Shown in pieces: positions 33,528-43,700 of a stretch of DNA of 47,098 nt. The stretch covers positions 1 through 47,098 of the forward strand of contig NZ_RQUY01000015.1 in assembly GCF_003992125.1 (NCBI RefSeq), written 5' to 3'. The position numbers and the translations under genes were made by a program. This DNA comes from Veillonella caviae (GTDB taxonomy: Bacteria > Bacillota > Negativicutes > Veillonellales > Veillonellaceae). Below the pieces are notes generated by a model. It was not told the DNA's origin and searched no databases. It saw only the letters and a program-made list of their open reading frames with translations. Position 1 is the first letter of the stretch. Every line of letters begins with the position of its first letter.

Positions 33528-35123
33528 ATGACATTTTTAGAAGAAGTACAACGTCGTCGTACGTTTGCTATCATATCTCACCCGGATGCGGGTAAAACAA
33601 CATTAACGGAAAAATTATTATTATATGGTGGTGCCATCCACTTAGCAGGTTCTGTAAAATCTCGAAAAACTGCCAAACACGCCGTATCTGATTGGATGGA
33701 AATAGAAAAACAACGCGGTATTTCTGTTACTAGCTCCGTTCTACAATTTGATTATGACGGCTGCCGTGTCAATATTCTCGACACGCCTGGTCACCAGGAC
33801 TTCTCTGAAGATACCTATCGCACATTAATGGCTGCCGACAGTGCTGTCATGCTCATTGACGTAGCTAAAGGCGTAGAAGCGCAAACAAAGAAATTATTCG
33901 CCGTTTCTAAAGAACGGGGAATTCCTATTTTTACCTTCGTCAACAAAATTGACCACTTTGGTCGCAACCCCTTCGACTTAATGGAAGAAATAGAAAATGT
34001 TCTCGGCATACGTACATGTCCTATGAACTGGCCTATCGGTATCAATGGTGAATACCTTGGCGTATATGACAGAGAACATGAAACTATCGAACTTTTTGAA
34101 AAAGACACCACTCACGGTCAGGAAAAATTAGCTTCTGAAAAAGGTAAATTAGATGATCCGCGAATGAAAGAATTATTAGGTGAAGACGTTTATCAAGCAC
34201 TTCTCGACGATATTGAACTCCTCGATGTAGCTGGAGATTCATTCGATTTTGAAAAGGTACGCGCTGGTGAATTAACCCCTATGTTCTTTGGTTCTGCTAT
34301 GACAAATTTCGGTGTCAAACCATTCTTAGAGAAATTCTTAGAACTCGCACCGTCCCCTGCTCCACGTCCAGCTATTGAAGAAGTAGTACAACCAACTAGC
34401 GATGATTTTACGGCTCTCGTATTTAAAATTCAAGCTAATATGGATCCTAATCACCACGACCGCATTGTTTTTATGCGAATTTGCTCTGGTAAATTTGAAA
34501 AAGGTATGTCCGTATTACATCGTCAATCTAATAAGACCATTCGCCTTTCCCAACCACAACAATTCTTGGCTACCGAACGTACCATTGTAGAGGATGCATA
34601 CCCTGGCGATATTATAGGTGTATTCGATGCTGGTACTATGGGTGTAGGCGACACCTTATGTTCCCCAAAACACAAGGTAACCTTCGGCGATTTCCCTGTA
34701 TTCCCACCAGAATTCTTTGCTCGTGTATCCCCAAAAGATACAATGAAACGTAAACAATTCCTAAAAGGTATGACACAACTTGCCCAAGAAGGGGCTGTAC
34801 AAATTTTTGAGCAGCCAGGTGCTCTTGATTCTTTCGTAGTAGGCGCCGTTGGTATGCTTCAATTTGAAGTATTAGAATACCGCCTCAAAAATGAGTATGG
34901 CGTAGATCTATTAAACAATACATTGCCATACGGTGTGGCTCGTTGGATTGATGGCGATGTAGATACGTCAACCTTAAAAGGCGTAGATAACGCTATGATT
35001 GTAAAAGATAATCGCGATCGCACAGTAGTCCTCATTTCCAATGAGTGGCAAATGGGCTGGGTTCAAGAACGTAATCCAGATATTACTTTCTTAAATGCAC
35101 CAAAATTACATAACGAATTATAA
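33528..35123 (+). CDS. prfC: Peptide chain release factor 3
   Basis: GTPase that recycles release factors RF1/RF2 from the ribosome. G1 is SHPDAGKTTLTEKLL (17-31), the switch region has QRGISVTSS, G3 is DTPGHQDFSEDTYR, and G4 is NKIDHFGRNPFD. The C-terminal domain has VGAVGMLQFEVLEYRLKNEY. It has 531 residues, the usual length. AGGTGAAGG precedes the ATG. TATAAT-like sequences lie upstream in the 257-base gap with topB. Confidence 0.96.
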   Translation: MTFLEEVQRRRTFAIISHPDAGKTTLTEKLLLYGGAIHLAGSVKSRKTAKHAVSDWMEIEKQRGISVTSSVLQFDYDGCRVNILDTPGHQDFSEDTYRTLMAADSAVMLIDVAKGVEAQTKKLFAVSKERGIPIFTFVNKIDHFGRNPFDLMEEIENVLGIRTCPMNWPIGINGEYLGVYDREHETIELFEKDTTHGQEKLASEKGKLDDPRMKELLGEDVYQALLDDIELLDVAGDSFDFEKVRAGELTPMFFGSAMTNFGVKPFLEKFLELAPSPAPRPAIEEVVQPTSDDFTALVFKIQANMDPNHHDRIVFMRICSGKFEKGMSVLHRQSNKTIRLSQPQQFLATERTIVEDAYPGDIIGVFDAGTMGVGDTLCSPKHKVTFGDFPVFPPEFFARVSPKDTMKRKQFLKGMTQLAQEGAVQIFEQPGALDSFVVGAVGMLQFEVLEYRLKNEYGVDLLNNTLPYGVARWIDGDVDTSTLKGVDNAMIVKDNRDRTVVLISNEWQMGWVQERNPDITFLNAPKLHNEL

Positions 35124-35486
35124 ATCCAAAATCAGGGAGCATATAATACACCCTGATTCTGTAGTATAATATAATCTATCGTAGTAGCTAGCTATTTAAT
35201 TCAAATGGCTAGCTACTTTATTTATAATTCACCCTCATATAATATACAGTTCAAAATATATACGAAACCGCAACAAGCTATTTCTATAAGAACTAGTATA
35301 CATTAATACTATATTCTTATAATTATAAAAAAATTATTTTTTCTCAAAGGATTTTTAAACACTTTTGCAGAATATATACGTTATACGTATACGGAATTTG
35401 TATACATAATAAATTCTATAGTATTTGCACGTCCATCCATGATACAATGTAATAAATTATTTTTATTTATTAAAAGGAGTGATTTT
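35124..35486. other. Intergenic region prfC-gltS
   Basis: Holds a short hairpin after prfC (35130-35158), a clear terminator (35183-35224) and, further on, tandem TATACGT-like units with a palindrome TATACGTATA (35382-35391) in the gltS upstream region. No gene or clear RNA is seen. Confidence 0.5.
35183..35224 (+). terminator. Intrinsic terminator of prfC
   Basis: A 10-bp perfect stem (35183-35192 with 35208-35217) is followed by TTATTTAT. A smaller hairpin at 35130-35158 precedes it. Confidence 0.7.
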
Positions 35487-36734
35487 ATGGGACTAATTGA
35501 CCTAAAGTTAGTCAATGATGTATGGACTTTAAAGTTGTCCATGATTCAAACCGTAGGCCTTGCAGTCATTACCCTCTTCATCGGTATGTGGATTAATAAA
35601 CATTCCAAAGTATTGCAACGCCTATGTATGCCAGCACCTGCTGTAGGGGCATTACCATTTGCCTTTTTTACTGCAATTTTGTCATACTATAAGATTTTAA
35701 ATATTAGTTTTGACAGTTCCCTTCAAACATTTTTAATGCTTGCCTTCTTTACCAGCATCGGCTTAATGGCCTCTTTAAAAGTATTGAAAAAAGGCGGTAT
35801 TTTTATCTTCTTCTTCTTCCTCCTCTGTGCAGCGTGGATTGTTGTCCAAAATACAATTGGCATCTCTATTGCCAAAGCATTAGGTGTTGAACCTATCCTT
35901 GGCATTATGGCAGGGTCCGTATCTATGATGGGTGGTCTTGGTACTGCTGGTGCCTTTGGTCCGCACTTTGAACAATTGCTCGGTATCCCTGGTACCGCTA
36001 CAGCTGCCGTAGCAGCGGCTACCTTCGGTATGGTAGCAGGTACAGTGCTCGGCGCTCCTGTAGGTGAACGTATCATCAAAATGCATAGTGTAAAAACACC
36101 TTATGACAGCCCTGAAACTATGAATGATGAAGGTATCGACATGATGGAAGATCGTGTGGAAAGTGGCGGTAAACAATTCAATAGCCAAGCTCTTCTCACC
36201 ATCTGTATGTGGATTGGTTTAGCCTTAGGTATCGGTACTCTTGTAAGTTATGGTTTATCCATTCTTACACCATTACCTGCATATATCGGTTCTATGATTG
36301 TAGCAGCTTGTATTCGTAACTTTGGTGATTTCTCTAAGAAATACAAAATCAATGATGCTGCCCTTGATGCAGTATCTAATGTAGCCTTAGCATTATTCGT
36401 AACTATGGCTATTAACAGTTTGAAACTAGTTCAATTAATCGATTTAGCATTACCACTTATTGCAATTTTAGCAGGACAAATGATTGCTATCGTAATTTTC
36501 GCTTACCTTATCTTCTTATTATTCGGTCGCAATTACGATTCTGTAATGCTTGGTGCTGGTGCTATCGGCTTCGGCTTAGGAGCTACACCAAATGCATTAG
36601 TTAATATGTTGTCCTTAGCAAGTAAACACGGTCCATCGCCTCGTGCATGGCTCGTTGTATCCCTTGTAGGCGCATTCTTAATTGACTTTGCCAATGCATT
36701 CATCATTACAAGTATGGCTAGTTGGTTATACTAA
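35487..36734 (+). CDS. gltS: Sodium/glutamate symporter GltS
   Basis: Inner-membrane sodium-coupled glutamate importer. There are about ten membrane segments, with the re-entrant loop SMMGGLGTAGAFGP and a second IGFGLGATPNALVNMLSL matching the family's Gly-rich loops. It has 415 residues. The frame opens earlier, but AAAGGAG stands before the ATG at 35487, so this is preferred. It is a single-gene unit closed by hairpins. An unusual upstream region with TATACGT repeats may be regulatory. Confidence 0.92.
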   Translation: MGLIDLKLVNDVWTLKLSMIQTVGLAVITLFIGMWINKHSKVLQRLCMPAPAVGALPFAFFTAILSYYKILNISFDSSLQTFLMLAFFTSIGLMASLKVLKKGGIFIFFFFLLCAAWIVVQNTIGISIAKALGVEPILGIMAGSVSMMGGLGTAGAFGPHFEQLLGIPGTATAAVAAATFGMVAGTVLGAPVGERIIKMHSVKTPYDSPETMNDEGIDMMEDRVESGGKQFNSQALLTICMWIGLALGIGTLVSYGLSILTPLPAYIGSMIVAACIRNFGDFSKKYKINDAALDAVSNVALALFVTMAINSLKLVQLIDLALPLIAILAGQMIAIVIFAYLIFLLFGRNYDSVMLGAGAIGFGLGATPNALVNMLSLASKHGPSPRAWLVVSLVGAFLIDFANAFIITSMASWLY

Positions 36735-36739
36735 TTCAA

Positions 36740-36792
36740 AAAAGGAGCTGTAACAGAATGAGGTAAAACCTCATTCTAGTTGCAGCTCTTTT
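36740..36792 (+). terminator. First hairpin after gltS
   Basis: Arms around 36740-36760 and 36767-36792 pair with small mismatches over about 22 bases around TAAAA, ending in TTTTC. It lies six bases after the gltS stop. Confidence 0.7.
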
Positions 36793-36801
36793 CATATATA
36801 G

Positions 36802-36853
36802 AAAATACCAAGATAATTACAGATGAATTTTCTGTAATTATCTTGGTATTTTT
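36802..36853 (+). terminator. Second terminator after gltS
   Basis: A perfect 22-bp stem (36802-36823 with 36831-36852) closes on a seven-base loop and ends in TTTTT. It is the stronger of the two hairpins behind gltS. Confidence 0.85.
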
Positions 36854-36936
36854 GTGCTTTAAACACATTTAAATAAGCCTTTATAGCTTAGAGTTTTTTG
36901 TAAAACAAGACATATAAACGCCCCTTACTTACAATG

Positions 36937-36972
36937 ATAAAGTGTCTGCATCGATTAATCAATGCAGACACT
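36937..36972 (-). terminator. Terminator of the autotransporter-linked exported protein
   Basis: Arms at 36941-36955 and 36958-36972 pair over about 14 bases with one wobble, and the minus strand continues TTTATC. It lies 27 bases after the stop of the exported protein gene. Confidence 0.7.
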
Positions 36973-36999
36973 AATATCACTTTTAAATAGAGGTATATT

Positions 37000-37695
37000 C
37001 TATCGAGGTTCCATCATTCGACGCTCTTTAACAACTTGTTTCGTCGCATACCAAACTGTATTATTTACATAATAGCGAAGTTCATCATTTTGCACAGTGC
37101 TCTGAGTTTGTTCTAATATCGATGTCAATCTATTTTTTACATCTTCAGCAAACGCATCACCTTGCAAATCTGATGCTTCTGCAGCATACATAGATGTACG
37201 CATAGCATCTGCCATTGTGCGAAGTACATTAAATCCATAGCTATTAGTATAATATTCTGAACCCTGATTATCCGCACCCTTATAGGTCACATAATTATAA
37301 GTTTGAATTCCTTCATTTTCACCATTCCAATTATGTGAACGTTCATAAAAATGAACACGTCCTATAATACGATCATCAAATAACGACGCATAAGAATATT
37401 CTCGCTTCAATATTTTCTTTACATCAGAATCTAACCACAACTTATCTGTTTCCGTCAAAGTTCCGCTCATCTGATGCTCTTTTGCAGTAGCAATTGCTTC
37501 ACGAGCATGCGCCCATTGCTGTGCAAAGGCCATGATTTGTTCAGCTGTTTCAGGTCTAACTGTTTCCACTAAATAATCATCAGTACCAACAATAGCATTT
37601 GCCGGATTAGTTTCCAATAATACATCTTTTTCAGCAAACGCCGTAGTCACAGTCATCATACATGCCAATGCAGTTAGAATAATTTGTTTTTTCAT
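37000..37695 (-). CDS. Exported protein downstream of the autotransporter
   Basis: Not recognised. A 231-residue protein with a signal peptide (KKQIILTALACMMTVTTAFA, cleavage at residue 21-22). The mature part starts acidic, has a predicted helix (AEQIMAFAQQWAHAREAIATA), a Tyr/Asn-rich middle (YNYVTYKGADNQGSEYYTNSYGFN) and ends in a helical basic part (YATKQVVKERRMMEPR). It lies 13 bases after the autotransporter gene on the same strand and before a terminator, so it is likely co-transcribed and may help secretion, assembly or turnover of the adhesin; this is inference. Confidence 0.6.
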   Translation of the reverse strand: MKKQIILTALACMMTVTTAFAEKDVLLETNPANAIVGTDDYLVETVRPETAEQIMAFAQQWAHAREAIATAKEHQMSGTLTETDKLWLDSDVKKILKREYSYASLFDDRIIGRVHFYERSHNWNGENEGIQTYNYVTYKGADNQGSEYYTNSYGFNVLRTMADAMRTSMYAAEASDLQGDAFAEDVKNRLTSILEQTQSTVQNDELRYYVNNTVWYATKQVVKERRMMEPR

Positions 37696-37708
37696 CCAAG
37701 TTCCTCTC

Positions 37709-40700
37709 TTACAATCCTACTTTATGAACTAATGCTTGAATCATCTGTTTCATTTGTTCAATTTCATCTTTTTGTGCTTTATTTTCTGCTAAAAGACGTT
37801 GGTTTTGAACTTTGATTGCCGACACTTCATCCTGCATTACATATACAGAACTGATAGGACCTGCTTTGTAACGATCTGGAACAGCTTCCTCTTCATCACG
37901 ATTACCAAATTTCCACGTAACACCAGCATTATACATGGTATTATGATTCCCCATAGTTACACCAGCATGGAACATAGTAGATTCATTTTTGAAATGTGCC
38001 ACACCAACAGCCAACGCATGAGAACCTTTATATCCACCTATACCTGCCATAATTTGAGTTGGTTCTAATGGATCGTATTGTAACGGTTTTAATGCAGACA
38101 ATGCTGCCGCATTTGCGCCTGTATCAGCAATATCATCCTTCACATCCGCAATAGCGAGATCCACATTATTCCCCATCTGCTTTAATTGACTCACATTTAC
38201 TGCATCAGTATCTGCCTCGCCAGGTGAAACATTAATAATCTTATTACCACCATTATCTAAACCAGAGTTAGTCAAGCTAACAGGATTTCCCTTAGCACCT
38301 TGATTAATAGTAATGCCGCCAGCATTAATCACTGTCGTATTGCTATCGCTACCAATAGTAAGGCCAGTATTATTCATCACAATGTTACCAGTTGTAACAG
38401 AGTTTAACGTAATATCATTCTGCAAAGCATATGTAACAGTACCATTGGATTGTGCTACATCCAAATTATTTCCTGCGATCATTGTCACATTGTCACCAGG
38501 ATTAATCAATTCACTGCCTGTTGCAGAATTTGTACCAGTACCTGTTTTATTAGTTTTCAATGTAAATCCGCTATTATTAATCGCATTCGCTACATCACCA
38601 ACTGTGGCAAAGGAATTAGATGTTGTCGCGCCGTCTACATCTGTGGAGGCTGTACCTGTTACTGTACCGTTAGATTCTGCTGTCAAAGACCCTTTTGTTA
38701 CTGCCAAATCATAATTAGTATGACCGTCATCTTTTGTAGTTTCTCTAACTGCTACTGTTTTATTATCAGATGTAACAGTCGTTTTCGCACCTGCTACAGC
38801 TGTAGTCAATTGACTGACATTTACCGCATCAGTAGGCGCTGTACCAGCTGCTACATTGGTAATTGTATTACCACCGTTATCTAAACCATCTTTTGTTAAG
38901 GATACAGGCTTTCCGGCTGCACCATTTTTAATAACAATGCCATCTGTTGTCATTGTTGTATCCCCAGTTGTAACGGAGTTAAGCGTAATATCCTCTTTCA
39001 AGGCATAGGTAACTGTACCATCCTCTTGTTTTACATCAAGATTGTTCCCAGCTACCATCGTTACTGTATCACCAGGGTTAATCAGTTCACTATCTGTTGT
39101 ACTATTCGTACCACTACCTGTTTTAGCAGTTTTCAACGTGAATCCACTATTATTAATCGCATTTGCTACATCACCGACTGTGGCAAAAGAATTAGTAATT
39201 GGCTTACTATCTGCATCATTTGCAGGCACTGCTGTTACACTACCATTTGTAGTTGTAAAGCTACCTTTGGTAACTGCTAAATCATAATTAGTATGACCAT
39301 CTTTCACTGTCGTAGGCACAACTGTTACAGAGTTATCATCAGATGTGACAGTTGTTTTTGCACCTGCCACTGCTGTAGTTAATTGACTGACATTTACCGC
39401 ATCAGTAGGCGCTGTACCAGCTGCTACATTGGTAATTGTATTACCACCGTTATCTAAACCATCTTTTGTTAAGGATACAGGCTTTCCGGCTGCACCATTT
39501 TTAATAACAATGCCATCTGTTGTCATTATTGTATCCCCAGTTGTAACGGAGTTAAGCGTAATATCCTCTTTCAAGGCATAGGTAACTGTACCATCCTCTT
39601 GTTTTACATCAAGATTGTTCCCAGCTACCATCGTTACTATATCACCAGGGTTAATCAGTTCACTATCTGTTGTACTATTCGTACCACTACCTGTTTTAGC
39701 AGTTTTCAACGTGAATCCGCTATTATTAATCGCATTTGCTACATCACCAACTGTGGCAAAAGAATTAGATGGGGTAGCACCGTCTACATCAGGGGAAGCT
39801 AAGCCTGTTACTGTGCCGTTAGAGCCTGCTGTTAGAGACCCTTTTGTTACTGCCAAGTCATAATTAATATGTCCGTCATCTTCATCTACAATCTCTTCAA
39901 TTGCTACGGTTTTATCTGCAGACGTAACTGTAGTTCTAGCACCTGCCACTTTTGTATTCAATTGGCTAACATTCACCGCATCAGTATCATTTTTACCAGC
40001 TGCTACATTGGTAATTGTATTATCACCGTTATCTAAACCATCTTTTGTTAAGGATACAGGCTTTCCGGCTGCACCATTTTTAATAACAATGCCATCTGTT
40101 GTCATTGTTGTATCCCCAGTTGTAACGGAGTTAAGCGTAATATCCTCTTTCAAGGCATAGGTAACTGTACCATCCTCTTGTTTTACATCAAGATTATTCC
40201 CAGCTACCATCGTTACTGTATCACCAGGGTTAATCAATTCACTGTCTGTTGCAGAATTTGTACCACTACCTGTTTTATCAGTAGTCAATGTAAAGCCGCT
40301 ATTATTAATCGCATTCGCTACATCACCGACTGTGGCAAAAGAATTAGATGGGGTAGCACCGTCTACATCAGCAGCTGCTGCACCTATTACTGTGCCGTTA
40401 GATCCTGCTGTTAAAGACCCTTTTGTTACTGCCAAGTCATAATTAATATGTCCGTCATCTTCATCTACAGTCTCTTCAATTGCTACGGTTTTATCCGCAG
40501 ACGTAACTGTAGTTCTAGCACCTGCCACTTTTGTATTCAATTGGCTAACATTCACCGCATCAGTATCATTTGTACCAGCTGCTACATTGGTAATTGTATT
40601 ACCACCGTTATCTAAACCATCTTTTGTTAAGGATACAGGCTTTCCGGCTGCACCATTTTTAATAACAATGCCATCTGTTGTCATTGTTGTATCCCCAGTT

Positions 40701-43700
40701 GTAACGGAGTTAAGCGTAATATCCTCTTTCAAGGCATAGGTAACTGTACCATCCTCTTGTTTTACATCAAGATTATTCCCAGCTACCATCGTTACTGTAT
40801 CACCAGGGTTAATCAATTCACTATCTGTTGCAGAATTTGTACCACTACCTGTTTTATCAGTAGTCAATGTAAAGCCGCTATTATTAATCGCCGTTGCTAC
40901 ATCACCTACTGTGGCAAAAGAATTAGTAATTGGCTTACTATCTGCACCATTTGCAGGCTCTGCTTTTACAGTACCATTTGTAGTTGTAAAGCTACCTTTG
41001 GTAACTGCTAAATCATAATTAGTGTGACCATCAGTATCTGTCGTAGACACAACTGTTACAGAGTTATCATCAGATGTGACAGTTGTTTTTGCACCTGCAA
41101 CTGTTTCAGTTAATTGACTGAAATTTACCGCATCATTAGGCGCCGTACCAGCTGCTACATTGGTAATTGTATTACCACCGTTATCTAAACCGCCTTTTGT
41201 TAAGGATACAGGCTTTCCGGCTGCACCATTTTTAATAACAATGCCATCTGTTGTCATTGTTGTATCCCCAGTTGTAACGGAGCTAAGGCTAATAGCATCT
41301 TTCAAGGCATAAGTAACTGTACCATCCACTTGTTTCACATCAAGATTGTTCCCAGCTACCATCGTTACTGTGTCACCAGGGTTAATCAATTCACTGTCTG
41401 TTGCAGAATTTGTACCACTACCTGTTTTATCAGTAGTCAATGTAAAGCCGCTATTATTAATCGCATTTGCTACATCACCGACTGTAGCAAAGGAATTAGA
41501 TGTTGTTGCACCAGCTACACCATCAGCTGCTGCACCTGTTACTGTGCCGTTAGAGCCTGCTGTTAGAGACCCTTTTGTTACTGCTAAATCATAATTAGTA
41601 TGACCATCTGCCTCTTTCTCAGATACAACTGTTACAGAGTTATCATCAGATGTGACAGTTGTTTTTGCTGCTTTAATAGCATCAGAAACATTCGTTTTAT
41701 CTGTATCTCCAATATTAGTGACTGCTAATGTTCCATCTGGATTAACTGTTGTATCACCACCAATTATATCGGCTACAGATCCTGCTACATTAGCAGTTAC
41801 CTGGTTTGCTACATATAATTGGGAGCCATTAATTGCATCTGTAGATGTAGCAGAAATTTCTCCAGCAGCTACATTTTGGATTCTTCGTTCACTACCTGCA
41901 GCACCAACAGAAACAGCACCTACCGCTGTTTCACCAGCAAACCCTCCATATGTTAAAGTTGTAGTTGTAGCTGCATCCGTAGTTGTAGCTGCATACGTAC
42001 TTTTAACAGTTGCTGTAGATACAGAACCTGTAGCGCCACCAGTAGTTGTTCTACCAGCCACACCATCTACGTTCATATTAGCACCAGCTGTTGCCAGTAC
42101 CTGACTATTATCACCTAAATACACGGAATTAGCCACAGTATCCATTACAGACTTATCTGATTTTACACCAATACCACTACCCAACACATAGGTGCCAGAT
42201 GTATTTACATAGTTATTATTGCCTACTACTTTAGAACTATCTACAGCTGCAGTAATAACCAATCCAGGTGTTGTTTGTAATTTACCATTACTATCATAAG
42301 TTGCAGTAGCACCAATTTGGTTATTATTACCAAATGCTCCTACATTAGTAGAAGTAGCGCCAACTGCATTATCATTACCAACTGTAAAAGATCCAGTACC
42401 TTCTATAATAGACGGATCACCGACAGCACCCGAATAATTTCCTGACACACTGTTTGACGTGCCTATAGAAATTGATTGTGTACCACTTGCTTTCGCTTCT
42501 CGACCAATTGCTACAGAATCTACACCACTTGCATTGCTCTTATAACCAGTTGCTACCGAATTAACACCCAACGCCTGAGAACCTATAGCTATAGCAGTAG
42601 CATGACGTGCATTCGCATACGCACCAGCACCGATAGCAGTTGTACCAACAGCATCAGCTTTACCATCCCCAGTCTGTGCACCAATAGCTGTACCTAATGT
42701 CGCTTTAGATGCTACTACTGCCGCTGTACCAATAGCTGTACCCAAAGAAGAATAAGATGCCGCTTTTTGACCAATAGCTACCGAACCATCCAAAGCACTG
42801 GTAGTAGGATAAAAGTCTGAAATAGAATTAATTGGAAATGCCTTCCCTACATTATCGGTATAGGCATTTTTTGCTGTAGCTGATACTGAATTCATATCAT
42901 TACCACCGATAGCAACGGAAGAATGCCCTGCCACAGTTTGAGCGCCAATAGCGATAGATTGATCGCCTAATGCGCGCGCATCAAAACCAATAGCTGTTGC
43001 TTCATTCACATCAATAGTGGCTTTCGTTGTATCAATACCGGCTAAAGCAAATAAATCATTAGTATAATACGAATGTGTAATAGCAGTATTTTTAGTCGTT
43101 GTCAATCCACCTGTTGCCGTATTATAATCTGCATCCGTAAAACTAGCTTTATCCTTAAAATTACTATCTGTATCACCTTTAACGCGATACAATAACCCGG
43201 CTAAGGAATTACTCCCCACAGCTGTAGAACCGTTAGATCCTTTATTACCACCATCAATAATCGCATCAGTACCAATAACCGTAATAGGCCTTTTAATAGT
43301 ACTAGTAAAATTAGATACCGTATCTGCAATAGCTACTGTATTAGCCCCAATAGCTACAGAAGCAGTTGATTGAGCCTTGGCCTTAGCACCGATGGCTACG
43401 GCATTCTCACCATATAAACCAATAGCCCCCGATGAACTTAACACCTTACCCAATTGATCTTGCACGCCTGTTACAGCTCCCATACCAAGAGCAATAGAGT
43501 TATTTCCATACGCAGACGCACTATAGCCTACTGCTGTCGATTGATCGCCCTGTGCCTTGGTAGAACCACCTATAGCAGTAGCATCCTTAGCAGCAACTGT
43601 AGTAAATGTATAATTAGCAGGATCTGTTTTACTTCCAGTCTCATCTTTTATTTTAACTGATGTTGTAACCGTACCACCTGCAAGAGCGGTATTGCCGATA

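Noticed and set aside
38313-43660. Many plus-strand open frames opposite the adhesin
   Set aside because: They repeat with the same period as the stalk units, lack ribosome sites and mirror the coding bias of the minus-strand gene, so they are shadows.
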